DNA of 64,000 nucleotides from Prevotella sp. MA2016 (GCF_000619825.1 NZ_JHUW01000012.1:62001-126000), one strand, 5' to 3'; shown: positions 1 to 8,594, numbered from the stretch's first letter. The notes: generated from the letters alone by a model not told the origin. Program-made: numbers and translations.

Positions 1-50
1 ACCCAGTTGATGTAAGGTACGAGTTCGGATATGCGATAGGTTATTTTCAT
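1..50 (-). CDS. Vitamin B12-dependent methionine synthase activation-domain protein (5' end only)
   Basis: Only the first 16 codons are in the window; the gene runs off the left edge. The visible N-terminus reads MKITYRISELVPYINW. The LVPYINW core resembles the start of the MetH activation domain (typically L-x-x-Y-I-D-W-T-P-F-F), which in Bacteroidetes can be a separate small protein that helps reactivate cobalamin-dependent methionine synthase. Its ATG overlaps the TGA of pyrC in an ATGA arrangement, so it is translationally coupled to the gene upstream. The identification rests on very few residues and is an inference. Confidence 0.45.
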   Translation of the reverse strand, partial: MKITYRISELVPYINW

Positions 51-1384
51 CTGAATTGTACAGGTTGACCAATATACGATGTATCCACAACACCATCCTG
101 ATACACGGTATGACCATTACAGATGGTGCGCTCTACGCGCCAGAGGAAGGTGTGGTTCTCCATCGGGCTCCAGCCACATTTGCTCTGGATAACATCCTTG
201 GTAACCGTCCACCCTGTGTGAGGACGAACCAGCACGATGTCGGCCTGATAGCCTTCGCGCAGATAACCACGGTTGCGCACTTCAAACAAGTCGGCAGGGC
301 GATGGCACATCAGCTCTACCAGTCGCTCCAGTGTAAGCACACCCTGATCCACCAGCTCGAGCATGGTCACCAGCGAGAACTGCAGCATCGGCATACCACT
401 GGCAGCCTTGGCACAGCCACCCTCCTTCTGTTCCAACAGATGGGGCGCATGGTCGGTACCAATCACTGCTACACGCCCATCGGCCACAGCCTGGCGCAAG
501 GCATCGCGGTCGGCCTGCGACTTGATGGCAGGATTGCATTTGATGCGGGTGCCCAAGGCAGCATAGTCACGATCGCAGAAATAGAGGTGCGAGGGGGTGA
601 CTTCGCAGGTGATGGGGGATGGGTGTTGGGTGTTGGTGGTTGGGATGAGTTCCAGTTCCCGAGCTGTAGTGAGATGGGCGATGTGCAGACGAGCATGGTG
701 CTTCTGGGCCAATTCTACGGCCAGTTTGGTGCTCTGATAGCATGCCTCGGCACTACGAATCTCTGGGTGGTGTATCACTTTGGGGTCGTCGCCATACAAA
801 CGTTTGGCTTCGGCCATATTCCGATTGATGATATCCGTATCTTCACAATGCACCATCACCGGCATCTGCGCTGTAGCAAAGATCTTGTCGAGCGCCTCAC
901 GCCTATCCACCAGCATATTGCCCGTAGAGCTGCCCATAAAGAGCTTGATGCCTGGAATACGATGCGGGTCGAGCTGACTGAAAAGGGCTACATTGTCATT
1001 GGTGGCACCAAAGAAGAAGCTGTAGTTCACATGACTCTTCTGTGCTGCCAATGCAAACTTCTCTTCAAGCGCTTCGATGGATGTGGTTTGTGGCACCGTG
1101 TTAGGCATGTCGAAATAGGTGGTGACGCCACCTGCTGCCGCTGCCCTACTCTCGCTGTCGATATCAGCCTTAGCTGTTAATCCGGGCTCACGAAAGTGCA
1201 CATGATCATCAATCAGACCGGGTAGTACGAAACATCCCGAAGCATCAATCACTTCGTCGAATGATGCGTTCGGGACGGTGTTTCCTTCTACAATCTTAGT
1301 TATCTTAGAATCTTCGACGATGACAGAACCGTCGAATATGTTGTTCTCATTAACGAGCGTTCCGTGTAGAATCAGGCGTTTCAT
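47..1384 (-). CDS. pyrC: Dihydroorotase
   Basis: Cytosolic zinc amidohydrolase of pyrimidine synthesis, interconverting carbamoyl aspartate and dihydroorotate. The 445-residue protein has the amidohydrolase metal motif DDHVHFREPG (His61, His63, substrate-binding Arg65), a GIKLFMGSST segment with the lysine (Lys147) that is normally carbamylated to bridge the metals, VHCED (His179), HIAHLTT, and the catalytic aspartate motif GTDHAPH near the C-terminus. This pattern is the type I dihydroorotase/AllB-like class. Its start overlaps the end of the DUF4369 gene upstream by 35 nt and its stop overlaps the start of the next gene by 4 nt, giving a tight minus-strand operon. Allantoinase or hydantoinase is a less likely reading. 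Confidence 0.93.
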   Translation of the reverse strand: MKRLILHGTLVNENNIFDGSVIVEDSKITKIVEGNTVPNASFDEVIDASGCFVLPGLIDDHVHFREPGLTAKADIDSESRAAAAGGVTTYFDMPNTVPQTTSIEALEEKFALAAQKSHVNYSFFFGATNDNVALFSQLDPHRIPGIKLFMGSSTGNMLVDRREALDKIFATAQMPVMVHCEDTDIINRNMAEAKRLYGDDPKVIHHPEIRSAEACYQSTKLAVELAQKHHARLHIAHLTTARELELIPTTNTQHPSPITCEVTPSHLYFCDRDYAALGTRIKCNPAIKSQADRDALRQAVADGRVAVIGTDHAPHLLEQKEGGCAKAASGMPMLQFSLVTMLELVDQGVLTLERLVELMCHRPADLFEVRNRGYLREGYQADIVLVRPHTGWTVTKDVIQSKCGWSPMENHTFLWRVERTICNGHTVYQDGVVDTSYIGQPVQFR

Positions 1385-2132
1385 TATTTGCGTGTGCTGC
1401 TGGAGTTTGCGTTTGTACTGGAGTTACATCTTCTACAAGTCCATTCTGGCGAGCCTGTATCTCATTGGCCACCTGGTAGTACTGCTTCACATAAGGATCG
1501 GCCTTAAACTTCTTGGTAGCCTTGCTCATGATATCTTCAATCTGTGGTGTCAGCACAGGATACTGGTAGCTGCCAGTAACCATCATAAACACACCAGGAC
1601 CGAGCACATTGTCGAAGTTCTCCACGATAAAGTTGGTCACCAGCGAGTCTTCCTGCTGGGCGATACGTGCAGCCTCGGATGAGAGCTGACGGTTGATGAC
1701 ATCCTCGTCGATACCCTCGAGCAGCATCTGACTCTGACGATGAGAGAGCTCGTTGAGCTCATTGCCCAGCTGGTCGTGACGCTTCATAAACTCATAGAGC
1801 TTCTCGTTGAGTGGCGAACCACTCACCGTGCGACTGCTATTGTCGATATGTATCTCGATATCGCCCTGCTCGATAACCACAGGCATCATCAATGGGTCTT
1901 CATCCATATACAGACTGGCCATTTTGATGGTGTCGAGCAGACCTGCGAATTTAAATTTTCCATGTACCACATCGCACGAGTCGATATTTTTCAACTCGTC
2001 GTTAACCATTGCTTTTAGGTAAAGTTTACTTCCATCCAGCGCTGATACAGAGGTTGATCCCTGTATGTTATACGACTCAGCGCAAGAAGCGAGAGTTACT
2101 GCTGTTAGTAATGCGTAGAATATCTTGTTCAT
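1350..2132 (-). CDS. DUF4369 domain lipoprotein
   Basis: A 260-residue envelope protein. The N-terminus has a lysine, a hydrophobic stretch and the lipobox LASC, so it should be cleaved and lipidated at Cys17. The region around residues 22-125 (NIQGSTSVSALDGSKLYLK and VVIEQGDIEIHIDNSS) fits DUF4369, the all-beta domain that precedes thioredoxin-like domains in many Bacteroidetes lipoproteins. No thioredoxin CxxC follows; the rest is helical and acidic, ending in a low-complexity Thr/Pro/Asn tail. It overlaps pyrC by 35 nt. A minus-7 box lies 20 nt upstream of the start. Function unknown. Confidence 0.75.
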   Translation of the reverse strand: MNKIFYALLTAVTLASCAESYNIQGSTSVSALDGSKLYLKAMVNDELKNIDSCDVVHGKFKFAGLLDTIKMASLYMDEDPLMMPVVIEQGDIEIHIDNSSRTVSGSPLNEKLYEFMKRHDQLGNELNELSHRQSQMLLEGIDEDVINRQLSSEAARIAQQEDSLVTNFIVENFDNVLGPGVFMMVTGSYQYPVLTPQIEDIMSKATKKFKADPYVKQYYQVANEIQARQNGLVEDVTPVQTQTPAAHANNETPDSTRNAR

Positions 2133-2152
2133 AACATATTGTTTTCGGCCGC

Positions 2153-2160
2153 CAAAATTA
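2153..2160 (-). promoter_or_regulatory. Promoter minus-7 box TAATTTTG for the DUF4369/pyrC operon
   Basis: On the minus strand the sequence reads TAATTTTG, matching the Bacteroidetes TAnnTTTG box, about 20 nt upstream of the DUF4369 start codon. Confidence 0.65.
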
Positions 2161-2223
2161 CAACTATATATTGAGGTAGAAAAATAATTTTGCGCATTTT
2201 AAAACAAATGCGCAATCTTTTAA

Positions 2224-2622
2224 TTATTTTTTTGCCTCTTTGTCGAGTTCACTGCCAATTCTGTGCATCGAATAGAGCTGCAAGAGTGCCGCAATCAGCA
2301 GCACAATCACCCACTTATTATACACATATTCTATATAAGTAATATAGCTCAATCCGAAGACGTTTCCCTTGCTGGAAAACATCAGCAGTGCAGCTACCAG
2401 AAACAGCACATCGCTGAGCAGCATCATGCGGCGCAGGCGGCGGATGGTAAAGTTCTGCCCTTCGTAGCGCTGCAGCATCTGCATCGAGGCAAATCCCAGT
2501 GCGCCAATGGCAAAGATGTAGGGTGCACTACCCCATCCTAACAATGTAGTTCCGGCTCCGATAGCCATCAAAATACCGCCAAAAAGGAAGATGGCGGTTT
2601 GTATCTTATTCAACTCTTTCAT
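2224..2622 (-). CDS. Conserved four-helix membrane protein
   Basis: About 132 residues from the start MKELNKIQT. I see four hydrophobic segments: two in the first 55 residues (IFLFGGILMAIGAG and PYIFAIGALGFASMQML), then LLSDVLFLVAALLMF and WVIVLLIAALLQLYSM. A basic loop (FTIRRLRRMM) separates the pairs. A longer reading frame starts at 2655 but would overlap the upstream divIC-like gene by 50 nt, so I prefer the internal ATG. It is co-directional with and overlaps the septum protein gene, suggesting one transcript. Resembles small uncharacterised Bacteroidales inner-membrane proteins; function unknown. Confidence 0.7.
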   Translation of the reverse strand: MKELNKIQTAIFLFGGILMAIGAGTTLLGWGSAPYIFAIGALGFASMQMLQRYEGQNFTIRRLRRMMLLSDVLFLVAALLMFSSKGNVFGLSYITYIEYVYNKWVIVLLIAALLQLYSMHRIGSELDKEAKK

Positions 2623-2965
2623 CAGTCTCAAGTGGTTTTGCATCGCGATCATCATCGCTCAGCTGAAATATATCTTCATCATCTGCCTTCATGAAATAGC
2701 GTTCGCGCGCTATCTTCTCGATGGCTTTTGGATTTCTTTCCAGTTCCTTAATCTGAGCCTGATCACGTGCAAAGTCAGCCTCATACTTTTCTTTCTCTTC
2801 AGTCAGCTCGTCGATATGCTGGCGATTCTTGAAATGGCTCCACAGACTATTGTCGTCGAGAAAGCCCACCAGCAGCACGCCAATCACGCACACCACGGCA
2901 TACTTGAAGTAGACCGATTGGAATACGCGCTGCACGTAAGACTTTATTGTCATCAAAACTTTCAT
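2606..2965 (-). CDS. Septum formation initiator family protein (DivIC/FtsB-like)
   Basis: A 119-residue bitopic membrane protein with the DivIC/FtsB layout: a short basic cytoplasmic N-terminus, one membrane helix (about residues 21-37, FKYAVVCVIGVLLVGF), then a coiled coil rich in Glu/Lys (IDELTEEKEKYEADF) followed by the family signature ERNPKAIEKIARERYFMK. In other bacteria such proteins bridge FtsQ and FtsL in the divisome. The acidic tail (ADDEDIFQLSDDDRD) is common in Bacteroidetes members. A TAACTTTG box lies 20 nt upstream of the start. Confidence 0.85.
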   Translation of the reverse strand: MKVLMTIKSYVQRVFQSVYFKYAVVCVIGVLLVGFLDDNSLWSHFKNRQHIDELTEEKEKYEADFARDQAQIKELERNPKAIEKIARERYFMKADDEDIFQLSDDDRDAKPLETDERVE

Positions 2966-2984
2966 ACCATAGTTAATTTGCCTG

Positions 2985-2992
2985 CAAAGTTA
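2985..2992 (-). promoter_or_regulatory. Promoter minus-7 box TAACTTTG for the DivIC-like gene
   Basis: Minus-strand TAACTTTG, 19 nt upstream of the start codon at 2965; divergent from the dnaX promoter. Confidence 0.65.
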
Positions 2993-3002
2993 CAAAAAAG
3001 TA

Positions 3003-3068
3003 GGCATGAATTACACAAATTTACGCGAATTTATTATTTTTTACGTGTTAATTCACGTAATTCGTGCC
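3003..3068. repeat. Type 1 palindromic repeat, cargo-free copy
   Basis: Two imperfect inverted arms of about 28 nt, outer ends GGCATGAATTAC and (inverted) GGCACGAATTAC, separated by a T-rich spacer. The arms match the 34-bp terminal repeats of the GxxExxY element at 51516-51963. It fills the gap between the divergent DivIC-like and dnaX promoters. Confidence 0.75.
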
Positions 3069-3078
3069 AAAAAAGCGT

Positions 3079-3086
3079 TATCTTTG
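3079..3086 (+). promoter_or_regulatory. Promoter minus-7 box TATCTTTG for dnaX
   Basis: TATCTTTG immediately after the palindromic repeat, 24 nt upstream of the ATG at 3111. Its position shows that translation cannot begin at the in-frame ATG at 3006. Confidence 0.7.
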
Positions 3087-3110
3087 CAGCACGAAATTAA
3101 AATTAGCAAC

Positions 3111-4898
3111 ATGGAATATATCGTTTCGGCCAGAAAATACCGTCCACTGAGCTTTGACACAGTGGTGGGCCAGGCTGCACTCACTACGACACTGAAGAAT
3201 GCCGTGAAGAGTGGGAAGCTTGCTCATGCCTACCTGTTCTGTGGACCGCGCGGTGTGGGTAAGACCACCTGCGCACGTATCTTTGCCAAGGCCATCAACT
3301 GCCAGCACCCCACTGCTGAAGGCGAGGCTTGCAATGAGTGCGAGTCGTGCCAGTCGTTCAATGAGCAGCGCTCGCTGAACATCTTTGAGCTCGACGCCGC
3401 GTCGAACAACTCAGTAGAGCACATCAAGACCTTGATGGAGCAGACGCGCATACCGCCGCAGTTGGGCAAATACAAAGTATTTATCATCGACGAGGTGCAC
3501 ATGCTCTCTACCGCCGCCTTCAATGCCTTTTTGAAGACGCTGGAAGAGCCACCCGCACACGTGATTTTCATTCTGGCCACTACCGAGAAGCATAAGATTC
3601 TGCCCACTATCCTGAGCCGATGCCAGATATACGACTTTGAGCGTATGACCATCCGCAACACCATCGACCACCTGAAGCATGTGGCCGACCAGGAGGGCAT
3701 CCTCTACGAGGAACAGGCGCTGGCTGTCATCGCCGAGAAGGCTGATGGCGGTATGCGCGATGCACTCTCTATCTTCGACCAGGCAGCCTCATTCTGCCAG
3801 GGCAATATCACCTACGAGAAGGTGATAGAAGACCTGAACGTGCTCGACTCGGAGAACTACTTCCAGATTATCGACCACGCTATTACGAATAAAGTGAGCG
3901 ATATCATGGTGCTGCTCAATGGCGTCATCAACAAGGGATTCGACGGCGGATTGCTCATCCAGGGCCTGGCCAAGCACGTGCGCAATGTGCTGATGGCACG
4001 CGACCCACAGACACTGCCGCTGCTGGAGGTGAGCGACCAGATGCGCCAGCGCTATCAGGAGCAGGCTAAGCGCTGCCAGATACCATTCCTCTACGAGGCA
4101 CTCAAGCTCATGAACCAGTGCGACATCAACTACCGCCAGTCGAGCAACAAGCGCCTGCTGGTGGAACTCACGCTGATAGAGATAGCCCAGATTACGCAGC
4201 CTGCGGAGGATGGCGCCAGTGCGGGGCGCAAGCCCCGAAGACTGAAATCCCTGTTTAAGAACCTGATTCAGCAGTCTCAGCCCAATAAGACCACGGCCCC
4301 GCAGGTAGCCGCGGCTGCAGCTGCTGTATCAACCCCAAAGCAGGCCGCACCGGCCAGAGACACTAGAACAGCAACTTCTGCCACCGCGAGCCCGGCGGGC
4401 CCCAAGTTGAAGCTGGGAGGCATAGGTTTCTCATGGAAGAAACTGGGCCAGCAGGAGAGCGACACGAAGAAGAGCGTCACGATCACCATCCCTGCCAATG
4501 CCAACATCCCCACAGGCCAGAAAGCCGTCACCGACAGGGTGTTCTCGCAATCCGATCTGGAACTGCAGTGGATGTCGATGTGCAACCGCATGCCGCAGCA
4601 TCTGAGCGGTATCGCCACGCGCATGAAGAACATGAACCCCGAGATAATGGATTTTCCTGCAATAGAGGTTGTGGTGGACAATGAACTCATCAAACAAGAG
4701 TTGGAGGAGATTCAGAAGACCATTACCAAAACGCTGCAGATATATCTTCAGAACGATCAAGTCAAACTATCCATCCGTGTAGCCGAACAGACAGAACAAG
4801 TGAAGATTCTGTCGCGCCGCGAGCAGTTTGACCTGATGGTAGAAAAAAATGCTGCTGTAGGCAAGCTACAGCAGGCATTCGATTTAGAATTAGCTTGA
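3111..4898 (+). CDS. dnaX: DNA polymerase III subunit gamma/tau
   Basis: Clamp-loader ATPase of the replisome, 595 residues from MEYIVSARKYRP. Visible features: RKYRPLSFDTVVGQ, Walker A GPRGVGKTTCARIF, the zinc module with four cysteines around INCQHPTAEGEACNECESC, Walker B with the DEVH box (FIIDEVHMLS), and the SRC sensor (ILSRCQIYDFERM). After the AAA+ core comes an Ala/Pro/Thr-rich linker and a tau-like C-terminal domain. The frame is open upstream to 3006, but that stretch is the palindromic repeat plus the promoter, so the ATG at 3111 is the start. No obvious gamma frameshift heptamer was recognised. Confidence 0.95.
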   Translation: MEYIVSARKYRPLSFDTVVGQAALTTTLKNAVKSGKLAHAYLFCGPRGVGKTTCARIFAKAINCQHPTAEGEACNECESCQSFNEQRSLNIFELDAASNNSVEHIKTLMEQTRIPPQLGKYKVFIIDEVHMLSTAAFNAFLKTLEEPPAHVIFILATTEKHKILPTILSRCQIYDFERMTIRNTIDHLKHVADQEGILYEEQALAVIAEKADGGMRDALSIFDQAASFCQGNITYEKVIEDLNVLDSENYFQIIDHAITNKVSDIMVLLNGVINKGFDGGLLIQGLAKHVRNVLMARDPQTLPLLEVSDQMRQRYQEQAKRCQIPFLYEALKLMNQCDINYRQSSNKRLLVELTLIEIAQITQPAEDGASAGRKPRRLKSLFKNLIQQSQPNKTTAPQVAAAAAAVSTPKQAAPARDTRTATSATASPAGPKLKLGGIGFSWKKLGQQESDTKKSVTITIPANANIPTGQKAVTDRVFSQSDLELQWMSMCNRMPQHLSGIATRMKNMNPEIMDFPAIEVVVDNELIKQELEEIQKTITKTLQIYLQNDQVKLSIRVAEQTEQVKILSRREQFDLMVEKNAAVGKLQQAFDLELA

Positions 4899-4919
4899 GT
4901 CACTTCGACTCAAGCTAAT
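4889..4919. terminator. Bidirectional hairpin between convergent dnaX and the response regulator
   Basis: A perfect 12-bp inverted repeat (ATTAGCTTGAGT / ACTCAAGCTAAT) with a 7-nt loop. Both convergent genes end inside it: the dnaX TGA in the left arm and the response-regulator TGA at the loop/right-arm boundary. Only short A/T tracts follow. Confidence 0.7.
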
Positions 4920-5263
4920 ATTTTCTTCAGCAGTGCCATACACTCATCGCGATTGACGGGTTTCGAGAGGAATCCGCAACATCCAGCCTGCTCGGCAGCA
5001 GCACGATCGCTGTCGAATGCATTGGCTGTCAGAGCGACGATAGGCAGGTCGGGATGCTTCTCCTTAATCAGGCGAGTGGCCTGCAAGCCGTCCATCACTG
5101 GCATCTTGATGTCCATCAGCACCAGGTCGTAGGCATTGGTATCAGCCATTTCTACTGCAATCTGACCGTTCTTAGCACGTTCAAATTCAAAATCTTTCTT
5201 CAGCAGGTACGTCATCAGTACGTAGTTGCTGTCATTGTCTTCTGCTACTAAAATCTTTTTCAT
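4910..5263 (-). CDS. Single-domain response regulator (receiver only)
   Basis: A 117-residue CheY-like receiver with no output domain. Visible residues: acidic pair Glu8/Asp9 in VAEDNDSN, phosphoacceptor Asp51 in LVLMDIKMPVMDG, switch Thr79 in VALTANAF, and Lys101 in FLSKPV. The MDIKMPVMDG and LTANA signatures are typical of receivers that pair with hybrid or TPR-type kinases. It is the last gene of a minus-strand operon after a sugar porter (11-nt gap) and a histidine kinase (5-nt gap), so the kinase at 6762-8594 is its likely phosphodonor. How it passes the signal on is unknown. Confidence 0.9.
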   Translation of the reverse strand: MKKILVAEDNDSNYVLMTYLLKKDFEFERAKNGQIAVEMADTNAYDLVLMDIKMPVMDGLQATRLIKEKHPDLPIVALTANAFDSDRAAAEQAGCCGFLSKPVNRDECMALLKKILA

Positions 5264-5274
5264 ATGTCAAAAAG

Positions 5275-6756
5275 TTATTTATTATTGAGTTTGTCTTTCC
5301 ACATCTTACTCATATCCTCCAGAGTCTTACCCTTTGTCTCAGGCACCAGTCGCCATACAAACAGGGCAGCCACTACGCAGATGATGCCATAGAGTCCGTA
5401 AGTGAACCAGTGGCCGAAGTCGTCGCCCTCTGTCAGGTGCATGTTGAACATTGGCACGAATGATGAGCTGACGATGAAGTTAGAGATCCACTGGAAAGCT
5501 ACGGCAATGGCCACAGCACCACCACGGATGGTGTTGGGGAAGATCTCGGCAATGAGCACCCAGGTGATAGGGCCCCATGAGAACATGAACGAAGCTGAAT
5601 AAAGCAGCAGCGATGCAGCTGTGAGCATCTCCAGACCAGCATGTCCGAAGGTCAGAGCCACGCCGAATGCGCCAAGAGCCATACCCAGCGAACCGCTGAT
5701 GAGCAGTGGTTTGCGGCCCCACTTCTCAACGGTGAACACAGCCACCAGGGTGAACGAGATATTGATGATACCCATAAACACGGTGAGAATCATGGGGTTG
5801 TCCATACCCATATCACCGAAGATACGTGGTGCATAGTAGAGCACTGCGTTGATACCTACAGCCTGCTGGAATACAGAGAGCATGATACCTACGAAAATGC
5901 AGAGCGCACCATAGGTGAGCAGTTTCTCGGTCTTCACCACCATGGTATCCTTGATATCCTGCAGAATCTGCTGAGCAGCCAGCTGGCCGTTGATCTTGGC
6001 CAGAATGCCCTCGGCCTTCTTGTCCTGTCCGATAGACACAAGATAGCGTGGTGTCTCTGGTACGAAGCAGATGAGCAGTGCGAAGAGTCCTGCGGGCACA
6101 GCCTCGCTACCAAACATATAGCGCCAACCGGTAGTAACGGTCCACTGTGCAGCGGGTGTGATGTCGGCAATCTGCTTACCGATATCCTCAACCAGTGGCT
6201 GCAGATGGTCGCCCAGGATGAAGAAGTTGACGAAGTAAACCACCAGCTGACCGAAGATAATGGCAAACTGGTTCCAACTTACCAGCATACCGCGGATATT
6301 AGAAGGAGCTACCTCACCAATATACATAGGACAGATGGCCGAAGCCAGACCTACGCCAACACCACCGATAACGCGGTAGAAATTGAACATCAGCGCCAGT
6401 GTGTAAGTGGGCTGTCCGTACTCGAAGAACAGGAACTCGGGGTCCATAGAACCGAGTGCTGAGATAAAGAACAGCAAACCGGCAATGATGAGCGACTTTT
6501 TACGACCTAAGCTAGTGGCCAGGAATCCAGAGATGGCTGAACCGATGATGCAGCCGATGAGGGCCGAAGCAGAGGTGAAACCATGCCAGCCGTCGGTGTA
6601 GTCAAAATCCGAGGCTGTCTTGAAAAACGCTTGTAGTCCCTTTTCTGCACCTGATATGACAGCAGTGTCATATCCGAACAGCAGGCCGCCCAGTACGGCA
6701 ACCATCACGATTGAAATGAGGTAGGCCTTGCTACCTTGATCTGTTTTCTGATTCAT
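5275..6756 (-). CDS. Sugar porter, MFS family (XylE-like)
   Basis: A 493-residue, 12-helix major facilitator of the sugar porter family (xylose/glucose/arabinose-proton symporters). Signatures: GGLLFGYDTAVISGA in the first helix, the loop 2-3 motif LGRKKSL, PMYIGEVAPSNIRG after helix 4, VPETPRYL in the central loop, and in the second half EKWGRKPLL and PETKGKTLEDM near the C-terminus. The QQAVGINAVLYY segment carries sugar-binding glutamine and asparagine residues. Substrate cannot be fixed; a pentose is plausible because of the neighbouring GH51 arabinofuranosidase. Sits between the histidine kinase and the receiver protein in one operon. Confidence 0.9.
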   Translation of the reverse strand: MNQKTDQGSKAYLISIVMVAVLGGLLFGYDTAVISGAEKGLQAFFKTASDFDYTDGWHGFTSASALIGCIIGSAISGFLATSLGRKKSLIIAGLLFFISALGSMDPEFLFFEYGQPTYTLALMFNFYRVIGGVGVGLASAICPMYIGEVAPSNIRGMLVSWNQFAIIFGQLVVYFVNFFILGDHLQPLVEDIGKQIADITPAAQWTVTTGWRYMFGSEAVPAGLFALLICFVPETPRYLVSIGQDKKAEGILAKINGQLAAQQILQDIKDTMVVKTEKLLTYGALCIFVGIMLSVFQQAVGINAVLYYAPRIFGDMGMDNPMILTVFMGIINISFTLVAVFTVEKWGRKPLLISGSLGMALGAFGVALTFGHAGLEMLTAASLLLYSASFMFSWGPITWVLIAEIFPNTIRGGAVAIAVAFQWISNFIVSSSFVPMFNMHLTEGDDFGHWFTYGLYGIICVVAALFVWRLVPETKGKTLEDMSKMWKDKLNNK

Positions 6757-6761
6757 ATTTA

Positions 6762-8594
6762 TTACGTTGTTTTAAGTTTAATAGGCAAACTGAGTGTGAA
6801 GGTGGTACCTGCAGCCGATGTCTGGTCGAGCACCAGTGTGCCGCCCAGTTTTGTCACCGTCTCATGGCAGTAGGCCAGCCCCAAGCCCAATCCTTCTTTA
6901 AATTCATCCACCTTGGTGAAGCGGTTGAAGATGGTACCAATCTTGTCGGATGGTATGCCGCAACCGGTATCAGCTATCGTAAAGTGGAAGTAGGTCTTGT
7001 CTTTTTTCAGCGTCAGACGGATGTGTCCTTCTTCAGTAAACTTAGCTGAGTTCTCCAGGATATTGCCCAGCATCTGCAGCAGACTGTCGCTATTGGTGGT
7101 GAGTTTTGTGCTGTGACTTTCAGTCTGGTCGTCTAGTTCCACCTTTACGCGCACTGGGTCCACTTCAGGCATGGATGCGATGGCCTTGCGGCAGACTTCA
7201 ACAGCATCGGTTTCTTCCACATCCTTCATCAGGTCCTTGGTATGCTCATTGGCCAGTGCCAGCATCTTGTTGACGAGTGATGTGATATGGCGCGTGTTCT
7301 TGCTGATGGTATCGGCTATCTTTTTGCGCTCTGAGGGTTCGAACACCAGTCCTTCCTCGGTGAGCACCTGCGTAAAGCCATTTATAATATTAAGAGGTGT
7401 ACGCAGCTCATGACTCACACTACGTATGAACTCGGTTTTCATCTCGTCGGCAGCAGCCACCTGCTTATAGGCCGATTTGAGCTCCTTATTCTTTCTGAGC
7501 AGCATGTCCTGAAAGCGGCGTTTGCCATAGATGGTCATAGCCAGACCCACTATCAGCATGACGGCCATCACCATCGCTATCACCAGCACGATGTTCATCA
7601 TGCGGGCAGCCTTCTGCTTTTGGTTCAGCAGCATCATCTCCTCTTCCTGGTTCTGTATGTTCTCGGCGATGATCACACCGGTTATCGAGTCGCGTGTATG
7701 CATCAGTTCGCGCTGCAACAGGAAAGCCTTGTCGTTATTACCCAGATAGGTATAGATATCGCAGCTCACCAGATAGCGCTCCTTCAGATTGGTCAGCTTT
7801 TCCACCTGAGCCAGCGCACCCTTGGTGTCGCCATTCAGCAGCGTACGGTAGATGCGTGCATAAGGCAGAAACAGGTCGCCATTAGGATTAGCATTCATGC
7901 TGTCGGCCTTTTCGGCCAGATTGATACACTTGCGGAATTCGGCATACTTGCGCTGCTTGAACATCACGATGGCCTTCATGGCATAGGCATCAGCCATGCC
8001 GCGCCAGTAGTCTTTCTGTCCCTTATTGCGCGCCAGCTCTTCCAAATCCTTCTCCAGCCATTTCAGCGTTTCATCAATATTGTTGTTCAGTTGGATATGA
8101 GCCATACCCAGATACAGGAAGCTCAGACCGTCGGCCTCATATTTGGTACCTTTGATAAGCTCGATGGCTTTCTCCAGTTCGCTCAGCGCACCAGGTATGT
8201 TGCCGCAGGCATTATACACGTGTCCCATCATTTTTGGTGCCAGATATTGCTCGTCCTTGGCTTCGTTCACGCGGCGATGCAAGTCGTCCTTCATCGTGTT
8301 TGCAATATGGTAGGCATCATGTATATTCATACGGTCCAGATTATACATAATACCGCATACCCACGAGTCGTAATAGCCCGTATTATCCTTACATTCTATA
8401 CAGTGTGCCTGATAATCCCAGCAGGCGGCATAGAGCTTATGGGGATCATTATTAGATGTGGCGGCCCACATGGCATCTCGCAGCCTGTGATGCTTCGCCG
8501 TATCGCTACAGAGTTCTGTCTGAGCTGCCGCCGGCATAGATACCAGCAGTGCTGTCACACAGAATATATGCTTAACGCAATGGTTCAAAGTCAT
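6762..8594 (-). CDS. TPR sensor histidine kinase
   Basis: About 610 residues from the ATG at 8594 (the frame is open to a GTG at 8603). A signal peptide ending AAAQ leads into a roughly 300-residue periplasmic region of helical TPR-like repeats (ALSELEKAIELI, TLKWLEKDLEEL), then one membrane helix (about residues 333-355, NIVLVIAMVMAVMLIVGL), a coiled coil, the H-box SVSHELRTPLN (His about 395), and HATPase N, G1 and G2 boxes (NILENSAKF, DTGCGIPS, GLGLGLAYC). No receiver or DNA-binding domain. It heads an operon with a sugar porter and a receiver-only protein, suggesting a sugar- or envelope-sensing function. Confidence 0.88.
   Translation of the reverse strand: MTLNHCVKHIFCVTALLVSMPAAAQTELCSDTAKHHRLRDAMWAATSNNDPHKLYAACWDYQAHCIECKDNTGYYDSWVCGIMYNLDRMNIHDAYHIANTMKDDLHRRVNEAKDEQYLAPKMMGHVYNACGNIPGALSELEKAIELIKGTKYEADGLSFLYLGMAHIQLNNNIDETLKWLEKDLEELARNKGQKDYWRGMADAYAMKAIVMFKQRKYAEFRKCINLAEKADSMNANPNGDLFLPYARIYRTLLNGDTKGALAQVEKLTNLKERYLVSCDIYTYLGNNDKAFLLQRELMHTRDSITGVIIAENIQNQEEEMMLLNQKQKAARMMNIVLVIAMVMAVMLIVGLAMTIYGKRRFQDMLLRKNKELKSAYKQVAAADEMKTEFIRSVSHELRTPLNIINGFTQVLTEEGLVFEPSERKKIADTISKNTRHITSLVNKMLALANEHTKDLMKDVEETDAVEVCRKAIASMPEVDPVRVKVELDDQTESHSTKLTTNSDSLLQMLGNILENSAKFTEEGHIRLTLKKDKTYFHFTIADTGCGIPSDKIGTIFNRFTKVDEFKEGLGLGLAYCHETVTKLGGTLVLDQTSAAGTTFTLSLPIKLKTT

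Noticed and set aside
56..1180. Long plus-strand open frame (374 codons) opposite pyrC
   Set aside because: It mirrors the dihydroorotase coding sequence, is rich in His/Cys/Gly without domain motifs, and has no promoter; pyrC has full catalytic motifs.
3006..3110. Upstream in-frame extension of dnaX
   Set aside because: It is the palindromic repeat followed by the TATCTTTG promoter box; the DnaX N-terminus MEYIVSARKYRP starts at 3111.
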